A DNA stretch of 64,000 nucleotides from Mediterraneibacter butyricigenes (lineage in GTDB: Bacteria; Bacillota; Clostridia; Lachnospirales; Lachnospiraceae). Position 1 is the stretch's first letter; each line of letters begins with the position of its first letter. The stretch spans positions 620,001 to 684,000 of the forward strand of contig NZ_BHGK01000001.1 of the NCBI RefSeq assembly GCF_003574295.1, written 5' to 3'. Under the pieces are notes generated by a model that was given only the letters and a program-made list of their open reading frames with translations, was not told where the DNA came from and ran no database searches. This document shows positions 7,122 through 15,474 of this stretch, piece after piece. The translations under genes were made by a program, and so were the position numbers.

Positions 7122-9940
7122 AATGCCGGCACCGCTCCTTTCGGCAATGGCTCATCTATCCTTTTGGTTCCAAGATAGATTGGCCGCTTTGCCATTCTAT
7201 CTGCTGCTCTCATCTGGATTCTTTCCAGTCGATCATAATCAATCGGTTCATCGCCACCAAATCCAGGCCAGTTCTTTGTCTTTCCGACTGATGGATCCGT
7301 AGTCTTTGCTGACAATGCTACGTCTACGGATTTCTGCAGTCCTGATACCGCTTTCTGAACTCCTGTACTCATGGACTTAACTGGAATATTCTTCTCAAAT
7401 CCAACACCCATACCAAGAGCCATCATCTTACCTACCTGGTCACGGAATACTCGGGATGGGGAATGAATACCAAGGAAGTTTTTTGCTGCATTCAATGCGT
7501 TCTTTGCTGCACTTTTCGCTGCTGACACAATAGATCCTGCCGCACCGGATAAACCGTGTGCAATTCCGCTTACGATATTCCGGCCTACGCTTCCCCAGTC
7601 AATAGATGTAAACGCATTCTTAATCTGGCTAATGATTGCCGGAATCTGCCCGATCAACTGTGGTATTGCCGACACCAGACCTTTTGCCAAAATCACAAGG
7701 ATCTGAACACCGGCTGCTAAAATCTTCGGAAGATTTGAAAGAATAGTTGATGCAAGATTTCCAATAATAGTCGGTGCTTTACTGATCAGCACAGGCAAGG
7801 CATTCATAACTCCCTGTGCCAGTCCTTTCAACAGACTCATTCCGGCATTAATGATCTGCCCAATGTTTCCAAGAATCGAAGTCACCAGTGTTACGACCAT
7901 AGATACCGCCGCTGGAATCAAAGCAGGTAACTGAGCTGCTACTCCCTCAATTAATGAAGTTACGATCTGTATTCCTCCGGTTATCACTGCCGGAAGATTT
8001 GCAGTAATTGCATTCAGCAAGTTGATTAGCAACTCCGCTCCCTTAGCAATCAATTCCGGGATAGCTGTTGTAATTCCATTGCAGAAACTTCTAACGACTG
8101 ACGGACCTTTCGTCACCATCATTGCAATGATCTGGTCAATCTGTCCTCCAAATGCATTATACAAAAGACCCATACCAACCAGAACTATTCCAACTCCACC
8201 GGCCAGATTCATACATTTTAGAAAAGCCGGTACAAAGGATACTGCTTTTGCCAGAATTGGTTTAAATGCATTTCCGATAATCCCTGCATATCCTGAGATT
8301 TTCGTTCCGACATTACCAAGACTCTGCGCCACGGCTGATCCGACATTTTTCAGCGGAGCTGTAAATTTACTGATTGAACTGGAAACCGGTGCTGCCAAAT
8401 TCGACAGTTGATTCTTTATTCCTTCGCCATAATAACCTACACGGTAGGTAACTTTCCCCAGTGCTCCACCGACCTTGTCTCCGAGCCCTTCAAACGGAGT
8501 CATCAATGAGTTTCCAAAGGTTTTGAACATTCCTCCGGCAGAATTCACGGCTGAAGCCGCACCCTTCACTTTTCCAGGAAGTCCCGTAATTGAGCCAGCT
8601 ACTCCATCAATGATTCCGTTGAATCCTCCAACAGCTGTTTCAATCACGTTGATACCTTTTCCAAAGCCAATTATCCCAGGAACTGCTCCTGCCAAGAGGA
8701 TTGCCATTTTACCAAGATTCATCAGTTCATCTGAAGACATATACTTCATTCTCGCTGCTAAATCTGCAATAGCATTGGTAAAGCTTTGTATCATTGGAAC
8801 CTTATCACCGATTTCACGCACAAAACCTGCAAAACCATTTGATGCATAAGCTGCGTTCAAATCACTCAAGACATCTACCGCAGCTGCAACAGCCTCTTTC
8901 ATCGGCTTTTCAAGAGATTCGTAGATAGATATTCCAAGACTCTCCAGACCGGATTTAAAAATGGTGATCTGTCCTGCCAGATTGTCCATCATGGTAGCCG
9001 CCATATCAGCTGCTGCGCCATTGCAATTTGCAATAGAATTGGTCAGGTTATTAAAGTCTGCATCAGAAGCATTTACGATTGCAAGCAATCCAGACATTGC
9101 TTCCTGGCCACCTAAAGCGGCAGCCATTTGAGCTTTCTGATCTTGTGTCAGTCCGGAGAATCCGCTTCGAAGATCTGTCATGATGGTATGCAACGATTTC
9201 ATATTGCCAGACTCATCAGTCAGAGAAACCCCTAGCTGATCCATTGCTGTCCGCACTTCTTTTGTCGGTTTCGCCATTCGGGTAAAGATGCTTCGCAGAG
9301 AAGTACCGGCCTGGCTCGCCTTAATTCCGGAGTTAGCCATCAGCCCGATTGCTGTAGCACAATCCTCCGCAGAAAATCCAAGTGCTCCAGCTACCGGTGC
9401 TACATACTTAAATGTCTCACCCATTAACCCTACATTGGTGTTGGCGTTAGAACTTGCTCTTGCAAGTATATCTGCAAAATGAGTGGAATCTGCGGCTGAC
9501 AATCCAAATGCTGTTAATGCATCGGTTACGATATCAGATGTCGTTGCAAGATCTTCTCCAGAAGCCGCTGCTAAATTCATAATACCCTCAATACCATTGA
9601 GCATATCAGTGGTTTTCCATCCAGCCATCGCCATATATTCCATTGCTTGTGCCGACTCTGTTGCCGAGAACTTCGTCTTTGCACCCATCTCTTTTGCCTT
9701 GCTGGTTAATGCTTCCAGGTCAGAACCAGTTGCTCCTGAAATAGCAGAAACCTTAGACATTTCCGCTTCAAATGTTGCTCCAACTTTTACAGCTGCTGCA
9801 ATTCCCGTTCCGGCCGCTGTTACCACTCCGGTTAAAGCACCAGCCACTATTTTCAATCCGGATTTTCCAAGCTTACTGATGCCTTCGTTAAATCCCTTTT
9901 CGTTTATCTTTGTGTCAAAATTCAAATAGCCATCTGCCAT
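7118..9940 (-). CDS. Tail tape-measure protein (TP901 type)
   Basis: 940 residues. ATG 9940 follows AAGGGTGATAGT, so the upstream in-frame extension is excluded. The TP901 core is visible at about 55-330 (ATFEAEMSKVSAISGA, TKFSATESAQAMEYMAMAGW, GTSLRSIFTRMAKPTKEVR), then hydrophobic membrane-like segments (420-460, 590-620) and Leu/Ile/Ala/Gly-rich repeats (640-800). A C-terminal FLGIHSPSRVFRDQVGKMMA motif is common in tape measures. It sets tail length and helps channel DNA through the membrane. The longest tail gene. Confidence 0.95.
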   Translation of the reverse strand: MADGYLNFDTKINEKGFNEGISKLGKSGLKIVAGALTGVVTAAGTGIAAAVKVGATFEAEMSKVSAISGATGSDLEALTSKAKEMGAKTKFSATESAQAMEYMAMAGWKTTDMLNGIEGIMNLAAASGEDLATTSDIVTDALTAFGLSAADSTHFADILARASSNANTNVGLMGETFKYVAPVAGALGFSAEDCATAIGLMANSGIKASQAGTSLRSIFTRMAKPTKEVRTAMDQLGVSLTDESGNMKSLHTIMTDLRSGFSGLTQDQKAQMAAALGGQEAMSGLLAIVNASDADFNNLTNSIANCNGAAADMAATMMDNLAGQITIFKSGLESLGISIYESLEKPMKEAVAAAVDVLSDLNAAYASNGFAGFVREIGDKVPMIQSFTNAIADLAARMKYMSSDELMNLGKMAILLAGAVPGIIGFGKGINVIETAVGGFNGIIDGVAGSITGLPGKVKGAASAVNSAGGMFKTFGNSLMTPFEGLGDKVGGALGKVTYRVGYYGEGIKNQLSNLAAPVSSSISKFTAPLKNVGSAVAQSLGNVGTKISGYAGIIGNAFKPILAKAVSFVPAFLKCMNLAGGVGIVLVGMGLLYNAFGGQIDQIIAMMVTKGPSVVRSFCNGITTAIPELIAKGAELLINLLNAITANLPAVITGGIQIVTSLIEGVAAQLPALIPAAVSMVVTLVTSILGNIGQIINAGMSLLKGLAQGVMNALPVLISKAPTIIGNLASTILSNLPKILAAGVQILVILAKGLVSAIPQLIGQIPAIISQIKNAFTSIDWGSVGRNIVSGIAHGLSGAAGSIVSAAKSAAKNALNAAKNFLGIHSPSRVFRDQVGKMMALGMGVGFEKNIPVKSMSTGVQKAVSGLQKSVDVALSAKTTDPSVGKTKNWPGFGGDEPIDYDRLERIQMRAADRMAKRPIYLGTKRIDEPLPKGAVPAL

Positions 9941-9984
9941 ACTATCACCCTTTCTGATAGCACGGCTCAATGGCTCACTTGTGC

Positions 9985-10137
9985 TTAAATCTTAATTTTT
10001 ACTTCTCTCCTGCATTCTCGACAATTCAGGTATACTCCTGCACATTTTGCCGTATCATCATAGATCAACAACTTCTTTCCGCAGTAGGGACAACAATACC
10101 ATTTTCTTTCTGTCGGAATGCCTATCTTTTTTATCAT
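9985..10137 (-). CDS. Cysteine-rich KTR-type zinc-ribbon protein, 50 aa
   Basis: A short gene starting at ATG 10137 that overlaps the TGA of the Gp15 gene by 4 bp (ATGA). Residues 13-20 WYCCPYCG and 37-43 YLNCREC give two CxxC pairs, a zinc ribbon like the Com/cysteine-rich KTR family. Tail EVKIKI. It lies between Gp15 and the tape measure. Known Com-like proteins are RNA-binding translational regulators, but here that role is only an inference. Confidence 0.8.
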   Translation of the reverse strand: MIKKIGIPTERKWYCCPYCGKKLLIYDDTAKCAGVYLNCRECRREVKIKI

Positions 10138-10712
10138 GCAAACATATCTCCAATATCATAATCGGACAGCTTTCTTTGATTCCTTTTCTTCAAAGCAATC
10201 GCTCTCTGAATCTTCTGGATCCGTTTCTTCTCGTTTTTATCTTTCACGGTACTCAGATCAATGCTCCTATACATGATTCGTTGCTTGATCTCTGTGTCCT
10301 CTGGTAGTCCAGCGAATAAAGCTTGAAACTCCCACCAATGCATATATGGGATTGTCTGAAGATTGATTCCATATACTTGCCGAAATGCGCTATATATACA
10401 ATCTGCATCCTGCTCAAAAGAATAAACCTGCTTTTGAACAGGTCTTGGAACATCACTCTCTGCATTCTCTAGCTCATCCTCGAAGTCCCTTGCTGCAAGG
10501 AAATCTCCTAACGCATAAAGTGCCTCTTCCAGTTCTTCTGGAACACAGTCCGTGTACCACTGCAATAATAACTGACATTTGATCTGCCACGGTACATCCT
10601 CATCTTCTACCAATTGAACAAAACGGATCCATTCCCTAAAATCTGTTTCAATCGGATATTTGCGACCATTCACCTTCACTGTCTCGGGAAACTTCTCGAA
10701 CAATATGTTCAT
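10134..10712 (-). CDS. Gp15-family tail protein
   Basis: 192 residues beginning MNILFEKFPETVKVNGRKYP. The family pattern is visible: YPIETDFREWIRF, PWQIKCQLLLQWY, SAFRQVYGINLQTIPYMHWW, FQALFAGLPEDTEIKQRIMY. Gp15 proteins sit between the tail assembly chaperone and the tape measure and probably act in tail assembly. An ATG at 10712 is preferred over the in-frame GTG at 10721 because GGGTGA is better spaced. Confidence 0.85.
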   Translation of the reverse strand: MNILFEKFPETVKVNGRKYPIETDFREWIRFVQLVEDEDVPWQIKCQLLLQWYTDCVPEELEEALYALGDFLAARDFEDELENAESDVPRPVQKQVYSFEQDADCIYSAFRQVYGINLQTIPYMHWWEFQALFAGLPEDTEIKQRIMYRSIDLSTVKDKNEKKRIQKIQRAIALKKRNQRKLSDYDIGDMFA

Positions 10713-10717
10713 GGCAA

Positions 10718-11113
10718 TCACCCATTATAATTTTTCCGGTTTTTCTGCTTATTGTAATTCCGCCTCTGATGCCGGTTTCCGTGCTGCTGCACATTGTATT
10801 TTTCATACTTCGCATTCAACGATTTTGCCTCCGACTGCTCATAAGCAAGCAGATCATCCACCGCATCCAGGCATAATCTCAGGCTTGTCTTTCCTTGAAA
10901 CATTTTTTCATGCGCTTTCTCTTCGATTACCGAATCAAAAAAATGGAAGTAGCACTGACACTGGGCACGGACAATATCCGCTGTCTTTCCCGTTTTCGGG
11001 ACATCTCTGGCTTCTTCCTGCAATCTTTTCTTCGCTTCATCCAGATTTTCCAAAAAGTCTACGTCTGTAAAATCAATCTCTGTTTCAAGATCTCCAAATT
11101 TAAAAAGGCTCAT
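10718..11113 (-). CDS. Tail assembly chaperone-like protein (DUF6673 type)
   Basis: 131 residues, helical and acidic in the first half (LFKFGDLETEIDFTDVDFLE), with a very basic, Asn/Gln-rich tail (HGNRHQRRNYNKQKNRKNYN). Size and place between the major tail protein and Gp15 fit a tail assembly chaperone. The Gp15 frame begins almost at its end; no slippery heptamer for a programmed frameshift was obvious. Confidence 0.65.
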   Translation of the reverse strand: MSLFKFGDLETEIDFTDVDFLENLDEAKKRLQEEARDVPKTGKTADIVRAQCQCYFHFFDSVIEEKAHEKMFQGKTSLRLCLDAVDDLLAYEQSEAKSLNAKYEKYNVQQHGNRHQRRNYNKQKNRKNYNG

Positions 11114-11136
11114 CGGCTCACACTCCTATCTTTCTA

Positions 11137-11634
11137 CTATGCAAATGTACAGGTCTGCCAGTTGTCTGTGGTTGTTGCAGTTCCTTTTACCGCATCGCCG
11201 GCAGCTTTAAAGCTACCTTTGTAAATCAGAGCATCCGTTCCATCGCCTTCTGTATCAGGAATCACACTCCAATCACGCTTTCTAGCTGTGCACGTATTCG
11301 GATCTTCTGTCTGAACGTCAAAAAGATCAACGACCACAATAGTTACCTGTGCATCAGAGCCAAGAATTTCATCGTCTGTAATCTCTGCCAGTCTGACGTG
11401 AACCGGATCATTCGTATACCGGTCAAATTCATAATCCATCGCCGGAGCATATCCAACCACGTCCGAACGTTCAGACGCTTCATCTACATACTGCCGACTA
11501 TATTCCGTAGAATTCTTTCCGTCAGATAATGACGTAAATCCTGTCATTCTGGTAAAACTCTTCCCATCACCTGTGGTATCCATAAATGCCACTCTTTTAT
11601 GTCTTCCAACTAATTTCTTTTTGCTATCTGCCAT
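11137..11634 (-). CDS. Major tail protein
   Basis: 165 residues: MADSKKKLVGRHKRVAFMDT, EYSRQYVDEASERSDVVGYA, MDYEFDRYTNDPVHVRLAEI. These are typical of siphovirus tail-tube subunits in Firmicutes. A strong GGAGGTAAAGAC site precedes ATG 11634. Encoded between the tail terminator and the chaperone, it should form the tail tube. Confidence 0.85.
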   Translation of the reverse strand: MADSKKKLVGRHKRVAFMDTTGDGKSFTRMTGFTSLSDGKNSTEYSRQYVDEASERSDVVGYAPAMDYEFDRYTNDPVHVRLAEITDDEILGSDAQVTIVVVDLFDVQTEDPNTCTARKRDWSVIPDTEGDGTDALIYKGSFKAAGDAVKGTATTTDNWQTCTFA

Positions 11635-11646
11635 AGTCTTTACCTC

Positions 11647-12066
11647 CTACTGATATATTAATCTGCAAATCATCTGGTATCTTCCCAGATCCACATCCGG
11701 TGCAAAAAGATAACCGGATTGCAGAACCTCCACCTTGATTGCCTCGTGTCCACTCAGATCCGGGACAATGTCATTCAGATTATTGTCCTCTGTCCATTCC
11801 TCAAACGCCTGGTAAAATCCACTGTTCGCGATCCCGGTTCGGGCATCACCATCATAAGCTTCCTTGCTGGTCAGGGCGAACTGAAACTGTTTCAGGCAAG
11901 TTCCATCTACATACTTCTTGTAGATTGGATCTGCTCCGATTGGATCAATGGAATACTCCATCCCATCTCCCAGATAATCAATGTTAATCTTTCGATCATC
12001 CACATAAGGGCACGTTGCAACATACTCTCTGATACTCTCAATGATCGGCTTTTTATTGTCCTGCAA
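11647..12066 (-). CDS. Tail terminator / tail completion protein
   Basis: 139 residues (IIESIREYVATCPYVDDRKI, DYLGDGMEYSIDPIGADPIY) resembling minor-capsid/tail-terminator proteins encoded before the major tail protein. Start ATG 12066 overlaps the preceding gene by 14 bp. Likely caps the tail tube and joins the head. Confidence 0.65.
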   Translation of the reverse strand: MQDNKKPIIESIREYVATCPYVDDRKINIDYLGDGMEYSIDPIGADPIYKKYVDGTCLKQFQFALTSKEAYDGDARTGIANSGFYQAFEEWTEDNNLNDIVPDLSGHEAIKVEVLQSGYLFAPDVDLGRYQMICRLIYQ

Positions 12067-12436
12067 GCTTCTCCGCTCCTTTCATGATTGCATCTTTCTT
12101 ACTGGCTTTCATTGTTTCAAACCATCTTGCCTTAGTTTTATGCTCGTAATACTGCCGGCGGGCATACGGGGCAAGATATTCAATGGATCCAGAACCGATC
12201 ACTGTACCAAGTGTCCCGGACTTAATCAGCATCCCGGTTCTTCTCGGTGTCAATGGATTCATGTAGCGTAGACACTCAGAATCCACAAATGTCTGCGCCC
12301 TTGAAAATCCCTCCGCTTTTTTCTGTGTGAATCCCGGAGCCCATTCCAGCCGTGCCGTGGTAGAACCATTCTTACCAGTCACCGTAAATACGCTGCCTCT
12401 CGGAGTTGTGATCCGGAATTCTTTCTTTCCTGCCAT
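12053..12436 (-). CDS. Minor capsid / head closure protein
   Basis: 127 residues from ATG 12436, chosen for GGAGG 8 bases upstream. The pattern FVDSECLRYMNPLTPRRTGM, LAPYARRQYYEHKTKARWFE matches the minor-capsid (Gp10-like) proteins of Firmicutes siphoviruses. Located in the connector block between DUF6751-like and tail terminator genes. Confidence 0.75.
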   Translation of the reverse strand: MAGKKEFRITTPRGSVFTVTGKNGSTTARLEWAPGFTQKKAEGFSRAQTFVDSECLRYMNPLTPRRTGMLIKSGTLGTVIGSGSIEYLAPYARRQYYEHKTKARWFETMKASKKDAIMKGAEKLAGQ

Positions 12437-12437
12437 C

Positions 12438-12842
12438 TTACTCGCCTCCGATCCGCCAGTGCGGAGTCGTACCAAACCGGTTGTCCGACCAGCTTGTCAC
12501 CTTGCAGTGCTTCTGGAACACGGCTTTCAGATCTGCAGGCCTTTCAATCTCAATCTGACACTCTCCCAGGACAATCTGATCATCATTCTGGATGGTCCAG
12601 AATTCTTCCGGATTTTCTACAATAGCATACTCTTCCGGTGGGAGATACCGATCCGCATTCTCCACATCTGCAGGAATACGGATCTTGTACACTTCTGCGC
12701 TGTTCAATCCGGAATCCCCGGCAGATACCTTATGGTCCACATATACATGAACGCCCCGGATTACCGTCCTGTTCCAGGAATCAAAAGCTGTCTTACTGCC
12801 AGCTCTCCGGTTATAGATCGTAATCGTCGCATTCGTCAACAT
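12438..12842 (-). CDS. Head-tail connector component (DUF6751-like)
   Basis: 134 residues from ATG 12842 (GGTGGG upstream): MLTNATITIYNRRAGSKTAF, IRGVHVYVDHKVSAGDSGLN, DDQIVLGECQIEIERPADLK. This beta-rich pattern resembles DUF6751-type connector proteins. Its start overlaps the preceding gene by 32 bp and its TAA is 1 base from the next ATG. Confidence 0.65.
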   Translation of the reverse strand: MLTNATITIYNRRAGSKTAFDSWNRTVIRGVHVYVDHKVSAGDSGLNSAEVYKIRIPADVENADRYLPPEEYAIVENPEEFWTIQNDDQIVLGECQIEIERPADLKAVFQKHCKVTSWSDNRFGTTPHWRIGGE

Positions 12843-13215
12843 GGACGCATCCCACCTTTCTGAACAGCCATCCGGTTGGCAACAAATACATGGATGCCGC
12901 AGCATATGCCTTCTTTTGAAGCAATTCTTCTGTAGTCTGTCCGTCTGTCTGCTCTGTCACGTATGTTACACTGTACCCATCGTTATTTTCTGATTTCACA
13001 GTTTTCTCTGACTCATTCTTTTCCCAGATAAAATAAACATCTGACACTGCACACACCGCATCCTTTACTACAGTGTTTTCAACTGCGAAGATATCACCAC
13101 GGACATAGGTTAATTTTCTGATATACGCTTCAGCTTTACGTTCAGCGGCCGGATATTCCTTTTCCGGAATATCGCCGCCATATTCCTGGCTGTAATATGC
13201 ATAATCTACATACAT
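12811..13215 (-). CDS. Head-tail connector (Gp6-like)
   Basis: 134 residues: MYVDYAYYSQEYGGDIPEKE, AERKAEAYIRKLTYVRGDIF, VKDAVCAVSDVYFIWEKNES, QKKAYAAASMYLLPTGWLFR. An all-helical small protein directly after the major capsid gene, the usual place of the Gp6-type connector that sits under the portal. Confidence 0.78.
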   Translation of the reverse strand: MYVDYAYYSQEYGGDIPEKEYPAAERKAEAYIRKLTYVRGDIFAVENTVVKDAVCAVSDVYFIWEKNESEKTVKSENNDGYSVTYVTEQTDGQTTEELLQKKAYAAASMYLLPTGWLFRKVGCVHVDECDDYDL

Positions 13216-13233
13216 AAGCCATTCCCCTTTCTC

Positions 13234-14214
13234 TTACTCTCCCGCTTTCAAGATTGCAAACGGACATCTCTTTGCCTTATCCTTCCGTAGGCTGTTAATC
13301 GGATTCGGGATTTCCCAGCCGAGGCGCATGACTGCTCGAAGCGCAATCATATCGTTCTGCATCAGATTGTATGCGATAGAACCATCCGTATTCTGAATTA
13401 CACCTTCGGTAAACAGCTTGAATGTAATATCCTGTCTGATGGAATATACAAGCTGAGAAAAATCACCGGAGATCATGAGCGCCTTGGATTTATCAAATGC
13501 CCCGTTGTTCGGAAAATTCATTGGAGAGCCATCTAAAGCGTACTGTGTAGTCCCCTGCAAATCCTGTTTGAACAACGGATCTCCATTTGCATTTTTCAGT
13601 CCTCTGAGTTTTGCTCTCATGGAAATATCTGCCATGTGACCATTCACAAAGTAACCAGACCCCTCTACCTTTGCAATCACACCGTCTTCAGCCATGATCT
13701 TGTCATACAGACTGTCTGATGCTCCAAGTGTCACGACTGCACTCGCCTTTGTTGCAGTTGTAACTACATCTTCTCTCCATGTTGACGGTTTATTCTCGCC
13801 AAAAAGCACCGCACCGTCAATCACTTTTCCGAATGCCTCTGTTACTCTCGGCTTTACTTCTGCCCAGATATCATATTCAGAGTCATCCAGAACAGACTCT
13901 GGGATTGGAACGATCACTGCGATTTCTTCTGCGGTGATAAATTTCTTGTCCCATGCCTGTTTTGTAGTTTTCTTCTGTCCATTATCGCCGTTTACAAAAT
14001 AGGCAATCGGCAGCATATCCAGTACTGGCATTTTATACTGCTTACTGGTCATATTCGCCAGCTTACGTCCTCTGGAAAGAACTGCTGACTGCGAAATTGT
14101 TCCCTGGATAATTTCATTTGCCTCCTGAATCGGGATCAGAGACTCTGCTCCAGTACGGTCAATAATCGATGCATCTCCTTCGAACATTCTCAAATTCATT
14201 CTGTTTTTATTCAT
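13234..14214 (-). CDS. Major capsid protein (HK97 fold) with L27-like N-terminal motif
   Basis: 326 residues from ATG 14214 (AAAGGAGG, 6 bases). HK97-type features: IQEANEIIQGTISQSAVLSR, KYKMPVLDMLP-like beta strands, PIPESVLDDSEYDIWAEVKP and a C-terminal region ending FAILKAGE. The N-terminus MNKNRMNLRMFEGD carries the motif MNLRMF also seen, as MNLQLF, at the start of the scaffold. It resembles the Prp cleavage motif of ribosomal protein L27 and of S. aureus phage 80alpha capsid protein, so cleavage after Phe11 is predicted. It lies 13 bp after the scaffold gene. Confidence 0.9.
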   Translation of the reverse strand: MNKNRMNLRMFEGDASIIDRTGAESLIPIQEANEIIQGTISQSAVLSRGRKLANMTSKQYKMPVLDMLPIAYFVNGDNGQKKTTKQAWDKKFITAEEIAVIVPIPESVLDDSEYDIWAEVKPRVTEAFGKVIDGAVLFGENKPSTWREDVVTTATKASAVVTLGASDSLYDKIMAEDGVIAKVEGSGYFVNGHMADISMRAKLRGLKNANGDPLFKQDLQGTTQYALDGSPMNFPNNGAFDKSKALMISGDFSQLVYSIRQDITFKLFTEGVIQNTDGSIAYNLMQNDMIALRAVMRLGWEIPNPINSLRKDKAKRCPFAILKAGE

Positions 14215-14227
14215 TTTGTTTCCTCCT

Positions 14228-14836
14228 TTATCTTCTTGCCGCAGCTCGGATCCTGTCATTAATGGAAGCGTTCATACTTCCGCCGGTCCCCTCAGCAGAA
14301 TTTCCTGATGAAGTGGAAATCCGGTAAGAATTTGCACCTCCCGCAAATCTTGGATTCTCTTTTAAAAACTTATCTGCTGCTTTTTCAAACGTTGTTTTAT
14401 CATCTACAAGTTTCGATACCTTGAACATGACATAATCCAGATCTTCTGATTTCACACCTTTTCCGGACAGCAGTTTCTCATTCTTCATCTGCTGTACTTC
14501 ATTCAGTGCGTCATCTCGTTCTTTCTGAAGCTTTGCAGTATCCGGCTGATTCGCTGCACGATCTGCTTTAAACTGCGTAATGGCCTGAGTCACTTCCTCT
14601 TCCGTCATCCCCTGGCTTCGGAAAAAGTTTGCAAGTGCAGTTCTTTCTGAACGTTCAACCCTCGCCCCTGCAATCTCCTCTAACTGTTCATAGGTATATG
14701 TTCCGGCATTGTGTGCTCCGGATGCACTCCCAGCGGATCCCTGGCCGCCGTTTCCAGTCCCGGCATTTCCACCCTGTCCACCAGAGCCAGCTCCGCCGCC
14801 GTCTTCAAAGAGCTGTAAATTCATTCTTTTTTTCAT
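14228..14836 (-). CDS. Capsid scaffolding protein with L27-like N-terminal motif
   Basis: 202 residues: a Gly/Ser/Asn-rich N-terminus, a coiled-coil middle (about 50-125, QLEEIAGARVERSERTALAN ... LQKERDDALNEVQQMKNEKL) and a basic tail RIRAAARR. This is the Gp20-like scaffold plan. It starts MKKRMNLQLFED, so MNLQLF is almost identical to the capsid's MNLRMF. A predicted Prp-type cut after Phe10 would trim it during assembly. GGAGG precedes ATG 14836. Confidence 0.88.
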   Translation of the reverse strand: MKKRMNLQLFEDGGGAGSGGQGGNAGTGNGGQGSAGSASGAHNAGTYTYEQLEEIAGARVERSERTALANFFRSQGMTEEEVTQAITQFKADRAANQPDTAKLQKERDDALNEVQQMKNEKLLSGKGVKSEDLDYVMFKVSKLVDDKTTFEKAADKFLKENPRFAGGANSYRISTSSGNSAEGTGGSMNASINDRIRAAARR

Positions 14837-14899
14837 GTTTTTACCTCCGTTTCGCCTCGACAGGCTCCCGAGCTTTTATACTGTCATCACGTTTTGGAC

Positions 14900-14924
14900 A
14901 TAAGAAAAACACCCTCTCGGGTGC
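14900..14924 (-). terminator. Terminator/attenuator between protease and scaffold
   Basis: Minus-strand stem CACCC-GAGA-GGGTG followed by TTTTTCTT. It separates the protease gene from the highly expressed scaffold and capsid genes and may set their relative dosage. Confidence 0.7.
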
Positions 14925-14928
14925 TTCG

Positions 14929-15216
14929 TTACTGAAATTCTATGCAATTGTATTCCCGGTCGATATCCGTAATCCCCAAGAACCACGAATCTATCAGAAG
15001 TTTTCCTCCATCCGACAGATTTTCCCAATCAATAGTCGTCATTCCGCTGCCTGTATCCGCACGGATTCGATCGCCAGTCAGGTCCTTTAGAGAATTAATC
15101 AGGTTACAAGTCAGCGCCGATACCCCGGCACACGCTCGATCGATGCCATCTGAATTTTTCCGGCAAGCATGACCGGCCATGCGAATACTGTTCAATGTTA
15201 TGGTTATCTCAATCAC
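14929..15216 (-). CDS. Prp-like cysteine protease (capsid/scaffold maturation)
   Basis: 95 residues starting at GTG 15216 behind GGAGGTAA. It matches Prp, the Firmicutes protease that trims ribosomal protein L27: an N-terminal beta strand (IEITITLNS), GHA with the catalytic-type His16, DRACAGVSAL with the catalytic-type Cys29, and a C-terminal LLIDSWFLGITDIDREY helix matching the family's conserved end. Host prp lies between L21 and L27 genes; here it sits just upstream of scaffold and capsid, whose N-termini carry the cleavage-like motif. The inferred role is a phage-dedicated maturation protease acting in the cytoplasm. Confidence 0.85.
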   Translation of the reverse strand: MIEITITLNSIRMAGHACRKNSDGIDRACAGVSALTCNLINSLKDLTGDRIRADTGSGMTTIDWENLSDGGKLLIDSWFLGITDIDREYNCIEFQ

Positions 15217-15273
15217 TGAATTACCTCCTGAAAATAGTACAAAAATACCACCGGTCATTTCGACTGGTGGCAG

Positions 15274-15474
15274 CTACTCTTCTTCATACCTATATTTTCC
15301 ATTGCACACATCATCTTCATCCGCCCATAATTTTTCATCAGGGATGCCTTCTGGAAATGCTTTACAAACATAATGCTCCCAATTAAACCACTTACATGTC
15401 TCACATCTTGGGAATTCTGTTCTAAATCCTCCGCCAAGGAAGGATATATTTTTTAATGAGTTTTCTTGCTTCAT
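15274..15474 (-). CDS. Small Cys-rich phage protein
   Basis: About 66 residues if ATG 15474 is used; the start is uncertain because ribosome sites are weak (a GGAG lies 12 bases upstream). The core CETCKWFNWEHYVCKAFPEG followed by IPDEKLW and a late Cys resembles short proteins with CxxC...CxAFPxGIPxE that occur beside capsid genes in Clostridia phages. A metal-binding fold is likely, the function is unknown. Its start overlaps the MuF gene by about 50 bp in another frame. Confidence 0.55.
   Translation of the reverse strand: MKQENSLKNISFLGGGFRTEFPRCETCKWFNWEHYVCKAFPEGIPDEKLWADEDDVCNGKYRYEEE

Noticed and set aside
8022-9929. Several plus-strand open frames opposite the tape measure
   Set aside because: They mirror the low-complexity tape-measure codons and have no ribosome sites.
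10718-10740. Programmed -1 frameshift joining the tail chaperone to Gp15
   Set aside because: No convincing slippery heptamer or downstream structure was found; each gene has its own start.
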